A stretch of 64,000 nt of DNA from Haloplasmatales bacterium 4B. Its GTDB lineage: Bacteria > Bacillota_I > Bacilli_A > Haloplasmatales > Haloplasmataceae. Position 1 is the stretch's first letter, and every line of letters starts with the position of its first letter. Shown piece by piece: positions 17,455-27,131 of the stretch. The DNA is taken from assembly GCA_003586005.1 (NCBI GenBank), contig NSKI01000001.1, positions 107,074-171,073 on the forward strand, given 5' to 3'. The translations under genes were made by a program, and so were the position numbers. Below the pieces are notes generated by a model, which was given only the letters and a program-made list of their open reading frames with translations, was not told where the DNA came from and did not search any database.

Positions 17455-18426
17455 ATGAATGAAAAATTATCATTAATTGTCCCTTGTTATAATGAAGAAA
17501 AAATGATTAATCTCTTTTATGAAGAGATAATAAAGCATCTTAAATCTCTTGATTGTGAATATGAATTAATCTTTATTAATGATGGTTCACTTGATAATAC
17601 TTGGTTTGTGTTAAAAAAATTAGTAAAAGTTGACACATGTTTGAAAGTTATCAATTTTTCTCGTAATTTTGGAAAAGAAGCAGCAATGCTTGCTGGTTTA
17701 AGAAATTCAAGTGGTGACTTTGTAGCGATTATGGATGCTGACCTTCAACATCCTCCGCGATTATTAGAAGAGATGTTGCATTTACTTAGGGATGGAGAAT
17801 ATGATTCAGTTGGTGCATATCGTATAGGGAGGTCAAAAAGTAATAAAAGTGAATCAGTAATTAGGGTACTAAATTCTAAATTATTTTATCGTTTTATCAA
17901 TAAAATGAGTGATATAAAGATCAAGGAAAACGCAACGGATTTTCGGATGATGAAACGAAAAGTGGTAGAGGCCTTATTGGAATTAAGGGAATATAACCGT
18001 TTTTCTAAAGGTTTATTTGAATGGGTTGGTTTTAAAACAAAATATATTGGCTATGAAAACGTCGATAGAGCTGTAGGTAAGAGTTCATGGAATTTCTTTA
18101 AACTCTTAAATTATGCACTAGAGGGAGTTACCTCATTTTCAATTGTCCCTTTAAAATTATCAAGTTTATTAGGTTTATTTAGTGCTTTTAGTGCCTTTAT
18201 TTATATGGTTTACATCATCCTTGATAAAATAATAAATGATAATGAAGTTTCTGGTTGGGCAACAATTGTATCAATATCCCTATTTATAGGAGGAATTACG
18301 CTTATCTCATTAGGTTTATTGGGGGAATATATTGGTCGGATATATGGAGAGGTGAAACAACGACCAATATATATAGTAGATGAAATAATAGAAGGGAAGA
18401 ATAATGAAAAAACCAGTGAAAGTTAA
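17455..18426 (+). CDS. csbB: Family 2 glycosyltransferase, CsbB/GtrB type (polyprenyl-phosphate sugar transferase)
   Basis: The protein has 323 residues. The GT2 catalytic domain (1-220) contains LIVPCYNEE, FINDGSLDNT, NFSRNFGKEAAMLAGL and MDADLQHPP (DxD-type Asp cluster). Two C-terminal membrane helices follow (about 232-258 and 270-300), then GLLGEYIGRIYGEVKQRP. This is the CsbB/DPMS-like family that loads a sugar onto undecaprenyl phosphate at the inner membrane face. With GtrA and YfhO opposite it forms the three-part lipid-carrier glycosylation system known for lipoteichoic acid. The symbol is by analogy; the sugar is unknown. Confidence 0.9.
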   Translation: MNEKLSLIVPCYNEEKMINLFYEEIIKHLKSLDCEYELIFINDGSLDNTWFVLKKLVKVDTCLKVINFSRNFGKEAAMLAGLRNSSGDFVAIMDADLQHPPRLLEEMLHLLRDGEYDSVGAYRIGRSKSNKSESVIRVLNSKLFYRFINKMSDIKIKENATDFRMMKRKVVEALLELREYNRFSKGLFEWVGFKTKYIGYENVDRAVGKSSWNFFKLLNYALEGVTSFSIVPLKLSSLLGLFSAFSAFIYMVYIILDKIINDNEVSGWATIVSISLFIGGITLISLGLLGEYIGRIYGEVKQRPIYIVDEIIEGKNNEKTSES

Positions 18427-19132
18427 TTTACAGAATAATACCAAATTAATAGCTCATCGCGGTTTAAGCGGAGTAGCCCCTGAAAATAGTATCGAAGCTT
18501 TTAATTTATGTGGGCTGTACGGGTATTATGGTATTGAATGTGACATACATGTCACAAAAGATCATCAATTTGTCGTGTTTCACGATAGCTCATTAGATAG
18601 GATGACTAATACAAAAGGAATGATAAAAGATTTAACAGTCTCTGAAATAAAAGAAATAGATATAGTTTCAGGAAGTGGTATTGACAAATATGACTTTGTA
18701 AAGATTCCTTTATTAACAGAATATTTAGATGTGTGTTTAAAGCATAACTTAACACCAATTATTGAAATTAAAGCTGTCGGTAATTTGGCTGATTTAGACT
18801 CATTAATTGATTTATTAAAAACTACTAAGTTATTTATAAAAGCAATTATTATTTCTTTTAATCTAGATTATTTAATTTATTTAAGAAAATATTACCCAAC
18901 CCTAAATATTCAATATTTGGTTAATGAAGTTAATGATGAAGTAATTACTATTTGTATTAATTATCAAATGGATATAGATATTAATGGTTATAACATATCA
19001 GAAGAAATTATAAAAAAATGTCATGAATACGGTATTTTAGTTAATGTTTTTACCATAGATATACCTGAGTACGCTTCATTATTAAGTGATCTTAAAGTAG
19101 ATTTTATTACTACAAACATCTTATATAATTAA
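18404..19132 (+). CDS. ugpQ: Glycerophosphodiester phosphodiesterase
   Basis: The 242-residue GDPD-family TIM barrel hydrolyses glycerophosphodiesters to glycerol-3-phosphate and an alcohol. It has LIAHRGLSGVAPENS (catalytic His and Glu), GIECDIHVTKDHQFVVFHD (Glu, Asp, second His) and PIIEIKA. There is no signal peptide, so it is cytosolic. ATG 18404 with GAAGGG lies inside the end of csbB (23-base overlap), so it belongs to the same operon. It may recycle glycerophosphate linked to envelope lipid turnover. Confidence 0.93.
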   Translation: MKKPVKVNLQNNTKLIAHRGLSGVAPENSIEAFNLCGLYGYYGIECDIHVTKDHQFVVFHDSSLDRMTNTKGMIKDLTVSEIKEIDIVSGSGIDKYDFVKIPLLTEYLDVCLKHNLTPIIEIKAVGNLADLDSLIDLLKTTKLFIKAIIISFNLDYLIYLRKYYPTLNIQYLVNEVNDEVITICINYQMDIDINGYNISEEIIKKCHEYGILVNVFTIDIPEYASLLSDLKVDFITTNILYN

Positions 19133-19197
19133 CAACACTTATATTATAATGAGTTTGAAAATTTTTATTTATTCACTAAGTTATATACAGGTAAAAA

Positions 19198-19224
19198 AGA
19201 CAATTTAGTTCTCTAAATTGTCTT
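19198..19224. terminator. Bidirectional terminator overlapping the stop of the radical SAM gene
   Basis: AAGACAATTTA pairs with TAAATTGTCTTT around GTTCTC. It includes the last codons of the minus-strand gene and follows the ugpQ stop by about 65 bases. Confidence 0.75.
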
Positions 19225-20899
19225 TATTGATAATGAGAATATCTTGATTTTTGTGAGAAAATAACTTAACTAGATAAAATGAGCCAATTTCATAGTTTTC
19301 GGGATTGATTGTTAATTTCTCAACCAAAGCATATCGGTATAAAAAATCACTGCTAAAATCTTGATGTTTAACAACATAACCAAAAACTGTTCTTTTTTCT
19401 TGTTTTGTTATTTGTGTGTCATACCAGATTTTTGGTCTTGTTTTTTGAATATGTAAGTAGTCATAAATAATTAGAGAGTTAATATGGAAGCTGTTTATCT
19501 TTTCTGTAGCTAAAAAATCTAATAACCTAACACATAAATCATAAGTTTGATGGTTTATTAAAGAATAATTAAGATTATAATATAATCCAAATTTTTCAAA
19601 AAATTTATAGTTGTTAAATTGGAAATATGTTTCTATAATATAATTAATAGATTTATCAAAACGATGACTATTATAATATTTTTCTAACATTTCTTCACAA
19701 GCCTGAATCTTCTTTTTTTCAGATATTGATAAATCTTTGTTATCGATAATTTCATATGGTGCAAGTGCATTAAAATTATAATGATAAATTTCTGCGTCTT
19801 TGCGCAATTTTGTACCACGTAGCATCTTTAAAAATCCTAATTGTAATTCATGTGGGCGAAGAATAAAGACATCATTAAATGTTTTTATAAAAGACTTATA
19901 ATCTTCTTTAGGTAGTCCAGCGATTAAATCAAGGTGTAGGATTATTTTCTTACCTTTTTGAATAAGTTTGATGTTATTCTTTAATTTTTCAAGGTTTTGA
20001 TTTCTTAAAATCAATTGATTAGTTAATTCATTTGTGGATTGAACCCCTATTTCAAAACGAAATAAACCTTCTGGAGCAAAGGTGTTAAGAAAATTTATGA
20101 TTTCTTCATCTAATAAATCACCTGTAATTTCAAATTGGAATACACAATTTTTTTGATGATGTTTAATTATAAATTTAAATAAATCTAGCGCATATTTAAT
20201 TCTCGCATTAAAAGTTCTGTCTAGGAACTTAAAGATTTTAGCACCATGATTCATTAAATAGATAATCTCCTCTTTAATGAAATTTATATCAAAATAACGA
20301 ACATGATTTTCTAAAGAAGCTAAACAATAACTACATTTGTAAGGGCAACCTCTACTAGATTCTATATAAGTAATGCGATTACTTAGATTATCTATGTCGT
20401 TTTTCAAGCGATAAGGTGAATTTAATTCATCTAAAGAAATTATATACTCTGAAATATTTGAAATAACTTTTTTATCTTGTCGATAATGAAACTGAGGAAT
20501 TTCACTTAAAGATGAATTTGTTGTTAATTTATCAAGTAATAATTTGAAAGAATATTCTCCTTCACCAGATATAAGATAATCAATTGGTAATGAATTAAAC
20601 CAATAAGAAACATCATAGGAGACTTCTGGTCCGCCTAAAAGAATTTTAGTACTTGGAGAGATATTTTTAATTTCAACAATAATTTGTTTTATTAATTCAA
20701 TATTCCAAATATAACAACTAAAACCAATTAAATCTGGTTTTGATTCTAAAATATTATTTGTGATACGGGTTATGTCATCTTTAATTGTAAACTCAATAAA
20801 GTTCACATCATGTGATGCTCTTGTATAAGTGTATAAATATCTAATTGCTAAATTAGTATGAATATATTTAGCGTTTATGGCAATTAATTCTGTTTTCAT
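19205..20899 (-). CDS. B12-binding-domain radical SAM protein (DUF4080 type)
   Basis: I place the start at ATG 20899, which has AGGA at proper spacing; an in-frame ATG 18 bases upstream has none. The 564-residue protein has a cobalamin-binding-like Rossmann domain (1-130, GFSCYIWNIEL, ILLGGPEVSYD), a radical SAM core with CPYKCSYCLAS as the Cx3Cx2C cluster motif and ESSRGCPYK before it, and a C-terminal DUF4080-like region. Such proteins are widespread in Firmicutes, substrate unknown. It is a single gene, divergent from the LTA synthase gene. Confidence 0.88.
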   Translation of the reverse strand: MKTELIAINAKYIHTNLAIRYLYTYTRASHDVNFIEFTIKDDITRITNNILESKPDLIGFSCYIWNIELIKQIIVEIKNISPSTKILLGGPEVSYDVSYWFNSLPIDYLISGEGEYSFKLLLDKLTTNSSLSEIPQFHYRQDKKVISNISEYIISLDELNSPYRLKNDIDNLSNRITYIESSRGCPYKCSYCLASLENHVRYFDINFIKEEIIYLMNHGAKIFKFLDRTFNARIKYALDLFKFIIKHHQKNCVFQFEITGDLLDEEIINFLNTFAPEGLFRFEIGVQSTNELTNQLILRNQNLEKLKNNIKLIQKGKKIILHLDLIAGLPKEDYKSFIKTFNDVFILRPHELQLGFLKMLRGTKLRKDAEIYHYNFNALAPYEIIDNKDLSISEKKKIQACEEMLEKYYNSHRFDKSINYIIETYFQFNNYKFFEKFGLYYNLNYSLINHQTYDLCVRLLDFLATEKINSFHINSLIIYDYLHIQKTRPKIWYDTQITKQEKRTVFGYVVKHQDFSSDFLYRYALVEKLTINPENYEIGSFYLVKLFSHKNQDILIINKDNLEN

Positions 20900-20960
20900 T
20901 TTATTCAATCCTAACATTTAAATTAAATAGGTTAAAAGCATTTAAAAATCTTCAATTATT

Positions 20961-20969
20961 TGTTATAAT
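20961..20969 (+). promoter_or_regulatory. Extended -10 promoter of the ltaS-like gene
   Basis: TGTTATAAT at 20961-20969 in the divergent gap, 54 bases upstream of the start codon, which has AAAAGGGGA before it. Confidence 0.6.
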
Positions 20970-21023
20970 TTTATATTGAATATATTATTTTGTAAACTAC
21001 ATTAATTAGAAAAGGGGATTATT

Positions 21024-23045
21024 ATGAAAAAGGTGACTGCATTAATGAATAAATTTATAAAGTTTATTATCCAAGTTATTGATAATTGTGTATCTGCAAT
21101 TAGTGAAGATAAATTATTATTCGTATTTTTAATTGTTGCTACTATACCTAACTTTATAATAAAGATTTCAAGTGGAATGGTGATATTTGATTTACGTTCT
21201 TTATTATTTAATTTTACGTGGTATACATTAATTGTAGCTCTTAGTTTTAAATTTCGCAAGAATCATTCTAGAATTGTCTTTTTTAGTATAATTACTTTTA
21301 TTATGTTTGCTTTATCATATTCAAATATAATGTATTATCGATATTACGAGAGTTTTTTATCAATATCATTAATTAAACAGTTGTCTCTATTTAGTGATGT
21401 AGCAGATGCTACATCTGTAGGCATGTCGACATTTGATATTGTTTATTGGTTATTATTTATTTTATCATTAACGATGATTATCTTTTTCACTAAAAATAAA
21501 AAATACAATTATGATAAACAAAATTATGAATTTCGTTATTTAAACCGACTAAATTTCTTAAGGCTTTCTTTAATCGTTTTTGTAACAGGGTTCTTAACCC
21601 TAGAACCAGCCAATTATTCCCAAGTTGAAAAATTTTGGAATAGACCTGCTGTAGTAAAAAGTTATGGTCTGTATAATTATCATCTTGTTGATGTTTTTAA
21701 GTCAATGGGTATTTTCTTCAGACCTAAACCAGATGAAGAAGATTATGCTAAGTTTTTAAATTACTTTGAAGAAAAAAATAAGATTAATGAAGATAATGAA
21801 TATACCAATATTTTAAAGGGTAAAAATATTATTGTGATTCATGCTGAAAGTTTAGAGAACTTTGTGATTAATTATAAATTAGGAGATCAAGAAATAACGC
21901 CTAATTTTAATCGATTAGCTAATGAAGGCTTGTATTTTGATCATTTTTATTCACAGCAAAGTATTGGCACTAGTGCAGATAGTGAATTTGTCTTTAACAC
22001 ATCACTATTGCCAGTAAATCGAGGAACCATATTTTTAACCCATTTTGACCGTACATATTATACTACGCAAAATCTACTTCAGGCAAAAGATTATTCGACT
22101 TTATATATGCATGGAAATAACGGGTCTTTTTGGAATCGTAATGGTATGCGTGAAACATTAGGTTATGATGTTTTGTATGATAATCAAGCGTATAATTCAA
22201 CAGAGAAAAATGAAATTGGTATGGGAATAAGTGATTATGATTTCTTCCAACAATCAGTTGAAATACTAGCAAATACACCAGGTAATTATTATTCGACCTT
22301 AATCACATTAACAAATCATACACCGTGGAGTCAAGTTGATAAGTATGTTGTTGAGGGTGAAGAACCCCTTGATTGCGGAGAAGAACTTGAAGATTCCACT
22401 GTTTGTCGTTATCTAAAAGCAACTCATTATATGGATTGGGCTTTCGGAGAATTTTGGGAAACTCTCGAAAAACGTGGTTTATTGGAAAATTCTGCAATTG
22501 TTGTTTACGGAGACCATCCCGCAAAATTACCGATGTCAGAAATGGAAACTTTTTATAGAAAAAGTTTACCTATTGAATTACAAGTTGATTATAATTTAGA
22601 TAAAGTGGAATATGCTTCAACGCAAAGAGTGCCATTTATTATTTGGGAAGAAGATAGTATTAAACCATTAAAAGTTTCTAAAGTTATGGGCGAATTTGAT
22701 GCAGGACCAACCCTGCAAAATATGTTAGGCATTTTTAATGAATTCGCATTAGGTAGAGATATTTTTTCAATCGAAAATAATCTTGTGCCATTCGTTAATG
22801 GAGATTGGGTTGATGGTAATCTTTATTATGATTCATTTAGAAAAGAATATCAAATAATGAATGATGAATTTAACTTAGATGATATAGATGATTATATTGA
22901 CATACAAAGTGAAAAAGCTACTGATGTTATTGATATGTCTAATATGATTAATAATATGGACTTAATCGCATATCATGAAAGTAAATTAAAATCTGAATCA
23001 GAAAGTATTGGAGGTAAGGATGACAGATTTAAAAGAAGTTATTGA
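21024..23045 (+). CDS. ltaS: Lipoteichoic acid synthase-like membrane sulfatase-fold enzyme
   Basis: The protein has 673 residues. About five membrane helices occupy residues 1-215 and the extracellular catalytic domain covers about 265-600. Metal and nucleophile motifs match LtaS: VIHAESLENF, GTSADSEF with the catalytic Thr near residue 315, MHGNNGSFWNR, and YGDHPAKLP. LtaS polymerises glycerol phosphate from phosphatidylglycerol onto a glycolipid anchor outside the cell. Paralogues may act as primases or phosphatases, so the exact role is inferred. It lies within 7 kb of the CsbB/YfhO/GtrA genes that would decorate the product. Its end overlaps pyrR by 26 bases. Confidence 0.9.
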   Translation: MKKVTALMNKFIKFIIQVIDNCVSAISEDKLLFVFLIVATIPNFIIKISSGMVIFDLRSLLFNFTWYTLIVALSFKFRKNHSRIVFFSIITFIMFALSYSNIMYYRYYESFLSISLIKQLSLFSDVADATSVGMSTFDIVYWLLFILSLTMIIFFTKNKKYNYDKQNYEFRYLNRLNFLRLSLIVFVTGFLTLEPANYSQVEKFWNRPAVVKSYGLYNYHLVDVFKSMGIFFRPKPDEEDYAKFLNYFEEKNKINEDNEYTNILKGKNIIVIHAESLENFVINYKLGDQEITPNFNRLANEGLYFDHFYSQQSIGTSADSEFVFNTSLLPVNRGTIFLTHFDRTYYTTQNLLQAKDYSTLYMHGNNGSFWNRNGMRETLGYDVLYDNQAYNSTEKNEIGMGISDYDFFQQSVEILANTPGNYYSTLITLTNHTPWSQVDKYVVEGEEPLDCGEELEDSTVCRYLKATHYMDWAFGEFWETLEKRGLLENSAIVVYGDHPAKLPMSEMETFYRKSLPIELQVDYNLDKVEYASTQRVPFIIWEEDSIKPLKVSKVMGEFDAGPTLQNMLGIFNEFALGRDIFSIENNLVPFVNGDWVDGNLYYDSFRKEYQIMNDEFNLDDIDDYIDIQSEKATDVIDMSNMINNMDLIAYHESKLKSESESIGGKDDRFKRSY

Positions 23046-23544
23046 TAGTAGTGCCATAAAAAGAACTTTAAAGAGAATGACTCATGAAATATTAGAGAGA
23101 AATAAAGGAACAGAAGATTTAGTAATTATGGGAATTAAAAATAAAGGTGTCTATATTGCTCAAAGAATATTAGATAATCTCATTGATATTGAAGGAGTAA
23201 AGCTGCCAATTGGTGAATTAGATATTACTCCCTTTAGAGATGATTCAGCAAAAAAAAATGTTAATTTAACAAAATTAGATTTTAGTATTGAAAACAAAAA
23301 AGTGATATTGGTTGATGATGTATTATATACAGGTCGTTCAGTTAGAGCGGCATTAGATGCTATTATGACTTACGGAAGGCCTAAAGAGATTCAACTAGCT
23401 ATTTTAATTGATAGAGGACACAGAGAATTACCTATCAGAAGTGACTATGTAGGTAAAAATATTCCAACATCAAGAAATGAAACGGTAATTGTTTCTCTAA
23501 GAGAAAAAGATCAAGTTGATGGAGTTTTTATTGGGAAAAAATAA
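23020..23544 (+). CDS. pyrR: PyrR bifunctional regulator / uracil phosphoribosyltransferase
   Basis: The start is ATG 23020, correctly spaced from GGAGG inside the ltaS 3' end; an earlier TTG (23008) overlaps that site. The 174-residue PRTase-fold protein carries the PRPP loop VILVDDVLYTGRSVRAAL and the N-terminal IKRTLKRMTHEILERN, typical of PyrR. PyrR binds pyr mRNA leaders and attenuates transcription when UMP is high. No pyrimidine genes are adjacent, so it must act in trans. Confidence 0.95.
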   Translation: MTDLKEVIDSSAIKRTLKRMTHEILERNKGTEDLVIMGIKNKGVYIAQRILDNLIDIEGVKLPIGELDITPFRDDSAKKNVNLTKLDFSIENKKVILVDDVLYTGRSVRAALDAIMTYGRPKEIQLAILIDRGHRELPIRSDYVGKNIPTSRNETVIVSLREKDQVDGVFIGKK

Positions 23545-23564
23545 TAAATATGAGGAGAATTAAA

Positions 23565-24596
23565 ATGGAATTTGATAAATCATATTTTTTAAATTTAGCA
23601 AAGAATTTATTTTTAACACCAAGTCCTAGTGGATATTGCCATAATATTATGGACAAAATCGAAAATTATGCTAAAGATTTAAACTTAGAATTTACTAAAA
23701 CAAATAAAGGAAATGCCATTATAACCTTAAATGGGCAAAATAAGGATTATGTGATTGGGTTATCGAGTCATGTTGATACATTAGGATTAATGGTTCGTTC
23801 AGTAAATTCTGATGGAACGTTAAAACTAGTAACAATTGGTGGAAATCAATCAAATTCATTGATTGGAGAGTATTGTACAATTTTTACACGGGATAACAAA
23901 AAATATTCAGGAACAATTTTAACTACCTCATACTCTTCACATGTTTTTAAAGATGCTACAAAAAAAGGCGCTGATTTTGAAGAATTGATAGTCAGAATTG
24001 ATGAATTAGTCAAATCAGCTAAAGATGTAGAAGAATTAGGAATAAAAAATGGGGATTTCATCAGTATTGACCCTAAAACAACAATACTAGAGAATGGTTT
24101 CATTAAATCACGCCATATTGATGATAAGATTTCTGTTGCGATTGTTTTTACGCTTATAAAAGCATTGATTGATAATAATATTACACCTAAAAATACGATT
24201 AGATTTATTGTTTCTACGTATGAAGAAGTTGGTCATGGTGCTTCACATATTCCGAGTGATATTAAAGAATTGATTGCCGTTGATATGGGATGCATTGGCA
24301 AAGATTTAGCTTGTACTGAAACTGATGTGTCAATATGTGCAAAAGATTCAAGCGGACCTTATGACTATTTTATGACTAATCGTTTAATCGATATTGCCAA
24401 GACTGAAAAATTAAACTATGCGGTTGATATTTATCCATTTTATGGTAGCGATGCCTCAGCTGCTTTAAGAGCAGGCAACAATATTAAAGCAGCATTAATT
24501 GGACCAGGTGTCCATGCTTCACATGGTATGGAGAGAACTCACTATGATGCATGTTTAGCTTCTATGAAACTATTATTTAGTTATTTAACTAAATAA
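23565..24596 (+). CDS. M42-family metallo-aminopeptidase
   Basis: The start is ATG 23565 after GAGGAG; the ATG at 23550 belongs to that site. The 343-residue protein has the M42 dinuclear metal ligands: SSHVDTLGLMV, HIDDKISVA, YEEVGHGA (general-base Glu and metal Glu), VDMG and a C-terminal HASHGMERTHYDA. These enzymes form tetrahedral oligomers that trim peptides in the cytosol, though some relatives are cellulase-like by name only. It is probably co-transcribed with pyrR (20-base gap). Confidence 0.92.
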   Translation: MEFDKSYFLNLAKNLFLTPSPSGYCHNIMDKIENYAKDLNLEFTKTNKGNAIITLNGQNKDYVIGLSSHVDTLGLMVRSVNSDGTLKLVTIGGNQSNSLIGEYCTIFTRDNKKYSGTILTTSYSSHVFKDATKKGADFEELIVRIDELVKSAKDVEELGIKNGDFISIDPKTTILENGFIKSRHIDDKISVAIVFTLIKALIDNNITPKNTIRFIVSTYEEVGHGASHIPSDIKELIAVDMGCIGKDLACTETDVSICAKDSSGPYDYFMTNRLIDIAKTEKLNYAVDIYPFYGSDASAALRAGNNIKAALIGPGVHASHGMERTHYDACLASMKLLFSYLTK

Positions 24597-24661
24597 ATCA
24601 CTTAAATAGGCGTCCATGCATATTTATTAATAAGTGAATATTCGTAAAAGGAGGAATTCAC

Positions 24662-25585
24662 TTGAGAGAGATTTTTAAGGATGAAGAGTTAAAAAGACTT
24701 TTAAGAGAAAAATCACGCTTAGAGATGTTTAGTTGGATTATCCCACTTATTTCTATTTTTTCTTTAATTATAATTTTATTTTTAACTTCAAAAACATTAG
24801 AGGGATATACAATAATAGTAATAACTTTACTTATCATTTTAATAATAAGTGGTTATGTTTTTGATAAGAAATTTACTATGCAAATCCATAATACTTATAC
24901 AAGATTAAACAACTATTTTCAGAAAGTAATTGCACCTAAATTATTATTGAAAGATAATCCAAGTATAAAATTTCACGATTTAGAAAAAATCGATAGTAAA
25001 TTATTAGATGAAATACAATTGTTTAATAATTTTGCTAATTATAAATCTTACTTAAATTACGCAGGAAAGCTTGGAAATCATGAATTTTACTTTAATGAAG
25101 TGATTTTTTCAAATCTAGTACCATATGATACAACGGAGAAAAAGATCTTTGAAGATAATCTTAGTAATGAAATTAATTACCACTGGTATACATTTACTAT
25201 AGAGAAGGAATATCCTACTGAGGCTATTTATCAAATAGGTAAAATTGATAGTTATGATGAGTCGTTAGTAAAGAGTTTCTATAAACATGATTTCAAAAAT
25301 TATTTGAACAAAGATCTAAAACTAATGATATATTTAAAGGATCTTAAAGAAAGTAATTTATATATTACTGACGATATTATTAATACGCTAAATAATGATT
25401 TAGTTGTCTATAATAACCCTATCATAATCTATCTTAAAAATAAGCAGTTACACATAATTATTGAAGAATATAATAATTTAGTTAATTTAACCCACTGTAA
25501 TAAAATTGTATTGGAAATTTTATTAAAATCATATTATGATGAACAAAAAATTATTAAAATGTTAGTTAAGACTTTTGATAAATAA
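24662..25585 (+). CDS. Membrane protein with two N-terminal helices, DUF3137-like
   Basis: TTG start at 24662 behind a clear AAAGGAGG. The protein (307 residues) has two membrane helices at about 22-42 and 48-66, then a long soluble domain starting with FDKKFTMQIHNTYTRLNNYF and IAPKLL. The helix arrangement and length resemble the DUF3137 family of unknown function, but I cannot confirm it from motifs. It is flanked by its own terminator at 25610. Confidence 0.6.
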   Translation: MREIFKDEELKRLLREKSRLEMFSWIIPLISIFSLIIILFLTSKTLEGYTIIVITLLIILIISGYVFDKKFTMQIHNTYTRLNNYFQKVIAPKLLLKDNPSIKFHDLEKIDSKLLDEIQLFNNFANYKSYLNYAGKLGNHEFYFNEVIFSNLVPYDTTEKKIFEDNLSNEINYHWYTFTIEKEYPTEAIYQIGKIDSYDESLVKSFYKHDFKNYLNKDLKLMIYLKDLKESNLYITDDIINTLNNDLVVYNNPIIIYLKNKQLHIIIEEYNNLVNLTHCNKIVLEILLKSYYDEQKIIKMLVKTFDK

Positions 25586-25609
25586 TGGGCATTAATTTAA
25601 ATACCTATA

Positions 25610-25639
25610 CTGTCGACATTATTTTGTTGACAGTTTTTT
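25610..25639 (+). terminator. Rho-independent terminator
   Basis: CTGTCGACA pairs with TGTTGACAG (one G-T wobble), followed by six T. Confidence 0.85.
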
Positions 25640-25705
25640 ATGAATAATTTAAAATTGGACAATTATAATGTATAATAATAAGTATATAAAGTGATGGAGG
25701 AAAAA

Positions 25706-27130
25706 ATGAAAAAGTTTTGGATTATGTTAATTGGGTCGATATATATTGTATTTGTCTTTAGTAACACTAATGTAATTGCTGAAGCCTCAGAAAAAATAAT
25801 TGTATATTTTTATTCTGAAAATAAAGATGAAGGAATAGAAAACATCGAAGTAGAAGGAATAAAAGTTAAATATTATGATGTAAAGAATAAAGAAAATCGA
25901 GATCTTTTTCATAGTTATATGTACACTTATAATGTAAGAAAAGATGAACAAAAGTTGCCCTTAGTTTTTTCAGGAGATCAATATTTTAGTGATATAAATG
26001 ATGAAGATATTATTGAAAATGCTAATAATTCATTGAAAACATTAGCAGGAAACCAAAAATTAATTGTATATTTCTATTCGCCTACTTGTGTTAATTGTCA
26101 GGAAGTTAAACCATACATAGAAAGTTTAGTTGAAGATGGAGTATATGTTATTTACTATGATGTAACAAACTTAGAAAATGTTACCTTATTTAAGAGTTAT
26201 CTTTATGCTTATAGTGGTAAAAGTGAAGAAGGCTCAACACCTACCCTGTTTTCTGGGAGTAAATTTTATGATGATAAGGATGAAATTATTGATAACATCA
26301 ATAATAATACAATTCAAGAAAATGCTAGTACACCGCTAAAATCGGTTGATGTTGTTGATGAGGACTTGGGTAAATATGATGGTTTATTAGGATTTCTTCT
26401 CATTCTTGTTGCCGGTTTAATTGACGGTGTTAACCCATGTGCAATTGCGATGTTAGTTCTATTTATCTCTTTAATTTTAGGGTTGTCTACTAAAAAATCA
26501 ATATTGATTAGCGTCTCAATTTCCTATATCTTGGGCTTATTTTTAACCTATTTCGCATTAGGAGCATTTTTATTAAGTTTCTTAAAATATTTAGAACCTT
26601 TTATCTCGTCATTAAGTCTATTTATTTATATTTTTATTGTCTTGATATCGTTATTCTTTTTCTTTTTTAACTTGTATGATTTTATTGTTTCTAGAAAACA
26701 ACTTTATGGAAAAGTTAAAAACCAATTACCAAAAGGAATTCAAAAGTTTAATAAAAAACTAATTAAAGCTTTTACTAATAACCTTGAAAATAAAAATTTA
26801 TTTTTAGTCTACATGATAGTTTTTTTACTAGGAGTGGTTATCTCATTAACTGAGTTTTTATGTACAGGACAAGTTTATTTACCAACTTTATTAATAATAG
26901 TTCATAGTCAAGATACGATTAATTTAAGTGGCTTGTTTAAATTATTTCTATATAATGTTATGTTTATATTGCCACTTATTACAATCTCTTTCTTAGCTGT
27001 TAAAACTCAATCAGTAATGGGAACTTCAGATAAAATCAGAAGAAATTTACATAAAATTAAATTTGTGACAGGGTTAATTTTTTTAGCGTTTGCGATTTAT
27101 TATTTATATAAAATTATAGAGGTGATATAG
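25706..27130 (+). CDS. Secreted tandem thioredoxin-like domains fused to a CcdA/DsbD-type membrane domain
   Basis: The start is ATG 25706 after GGAGG, giving 474 residues. A signal peptide (about 1-27) is followed by two related thioredoxin-like domains. The first (about 32-110) starts IIVYFYSENKDEGI and has no cysteines. The second (about 113-205) starts LIVYFYSPTCVNC, with CVNC at about 128-131. The C-terminal half (225-474) has six or more membrane helices with a conserved Cys in VNPCAIAML and another in LTEFLCTGQVYLP, as in DsbD/CcdA. It should pass electrons from cytosolic thioredoxin through the membrane to an outside thioredoxin domain. It heads an operon with the next two genes. Confidence 0.85.
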   Translation: MKKFWIMLIGSIYIVFVFSNTNVIAEASEKIIVYFYSENKDEGIENIEVEGIKVKYYDVKNKENRDLFHSYMYTYNVRKDEQKLPLVFSGDQYFSDINDEDIIENANNSLKTLAGNQKLIVYFYSPTCVNCQEVKPYIESLVEDGVYVIYYDVTNLENVTLFKSYLYAYSGKSEEGSTPTLFSGSKFYDDKDEIIDNINNNTIQENASTPLKSVDVVDEDLGKYDGLLGFLLILVAGLIDGVNPCAIAMLVLFISLILGLSTKKSILISVSISYILGLFLTYFALGAFLLSFLKYLEPFISSLSLFIYIFIVLISLFFFFFNLYDFIVSRKQLYGKVKNQLPKGIQKFNKKLIKAFTNNLENKNLFLVYMIVFLLGVVISLTEFLCTGQVYLPTLLIIVHSQDTINLSGLFKLFLYNVMFILPLITISFLAVKTQSVMGTSDKIRRNLHKIKFVTGLIFLAFAIYYLYKIIEVI

Positions 27131-27131
27131 T

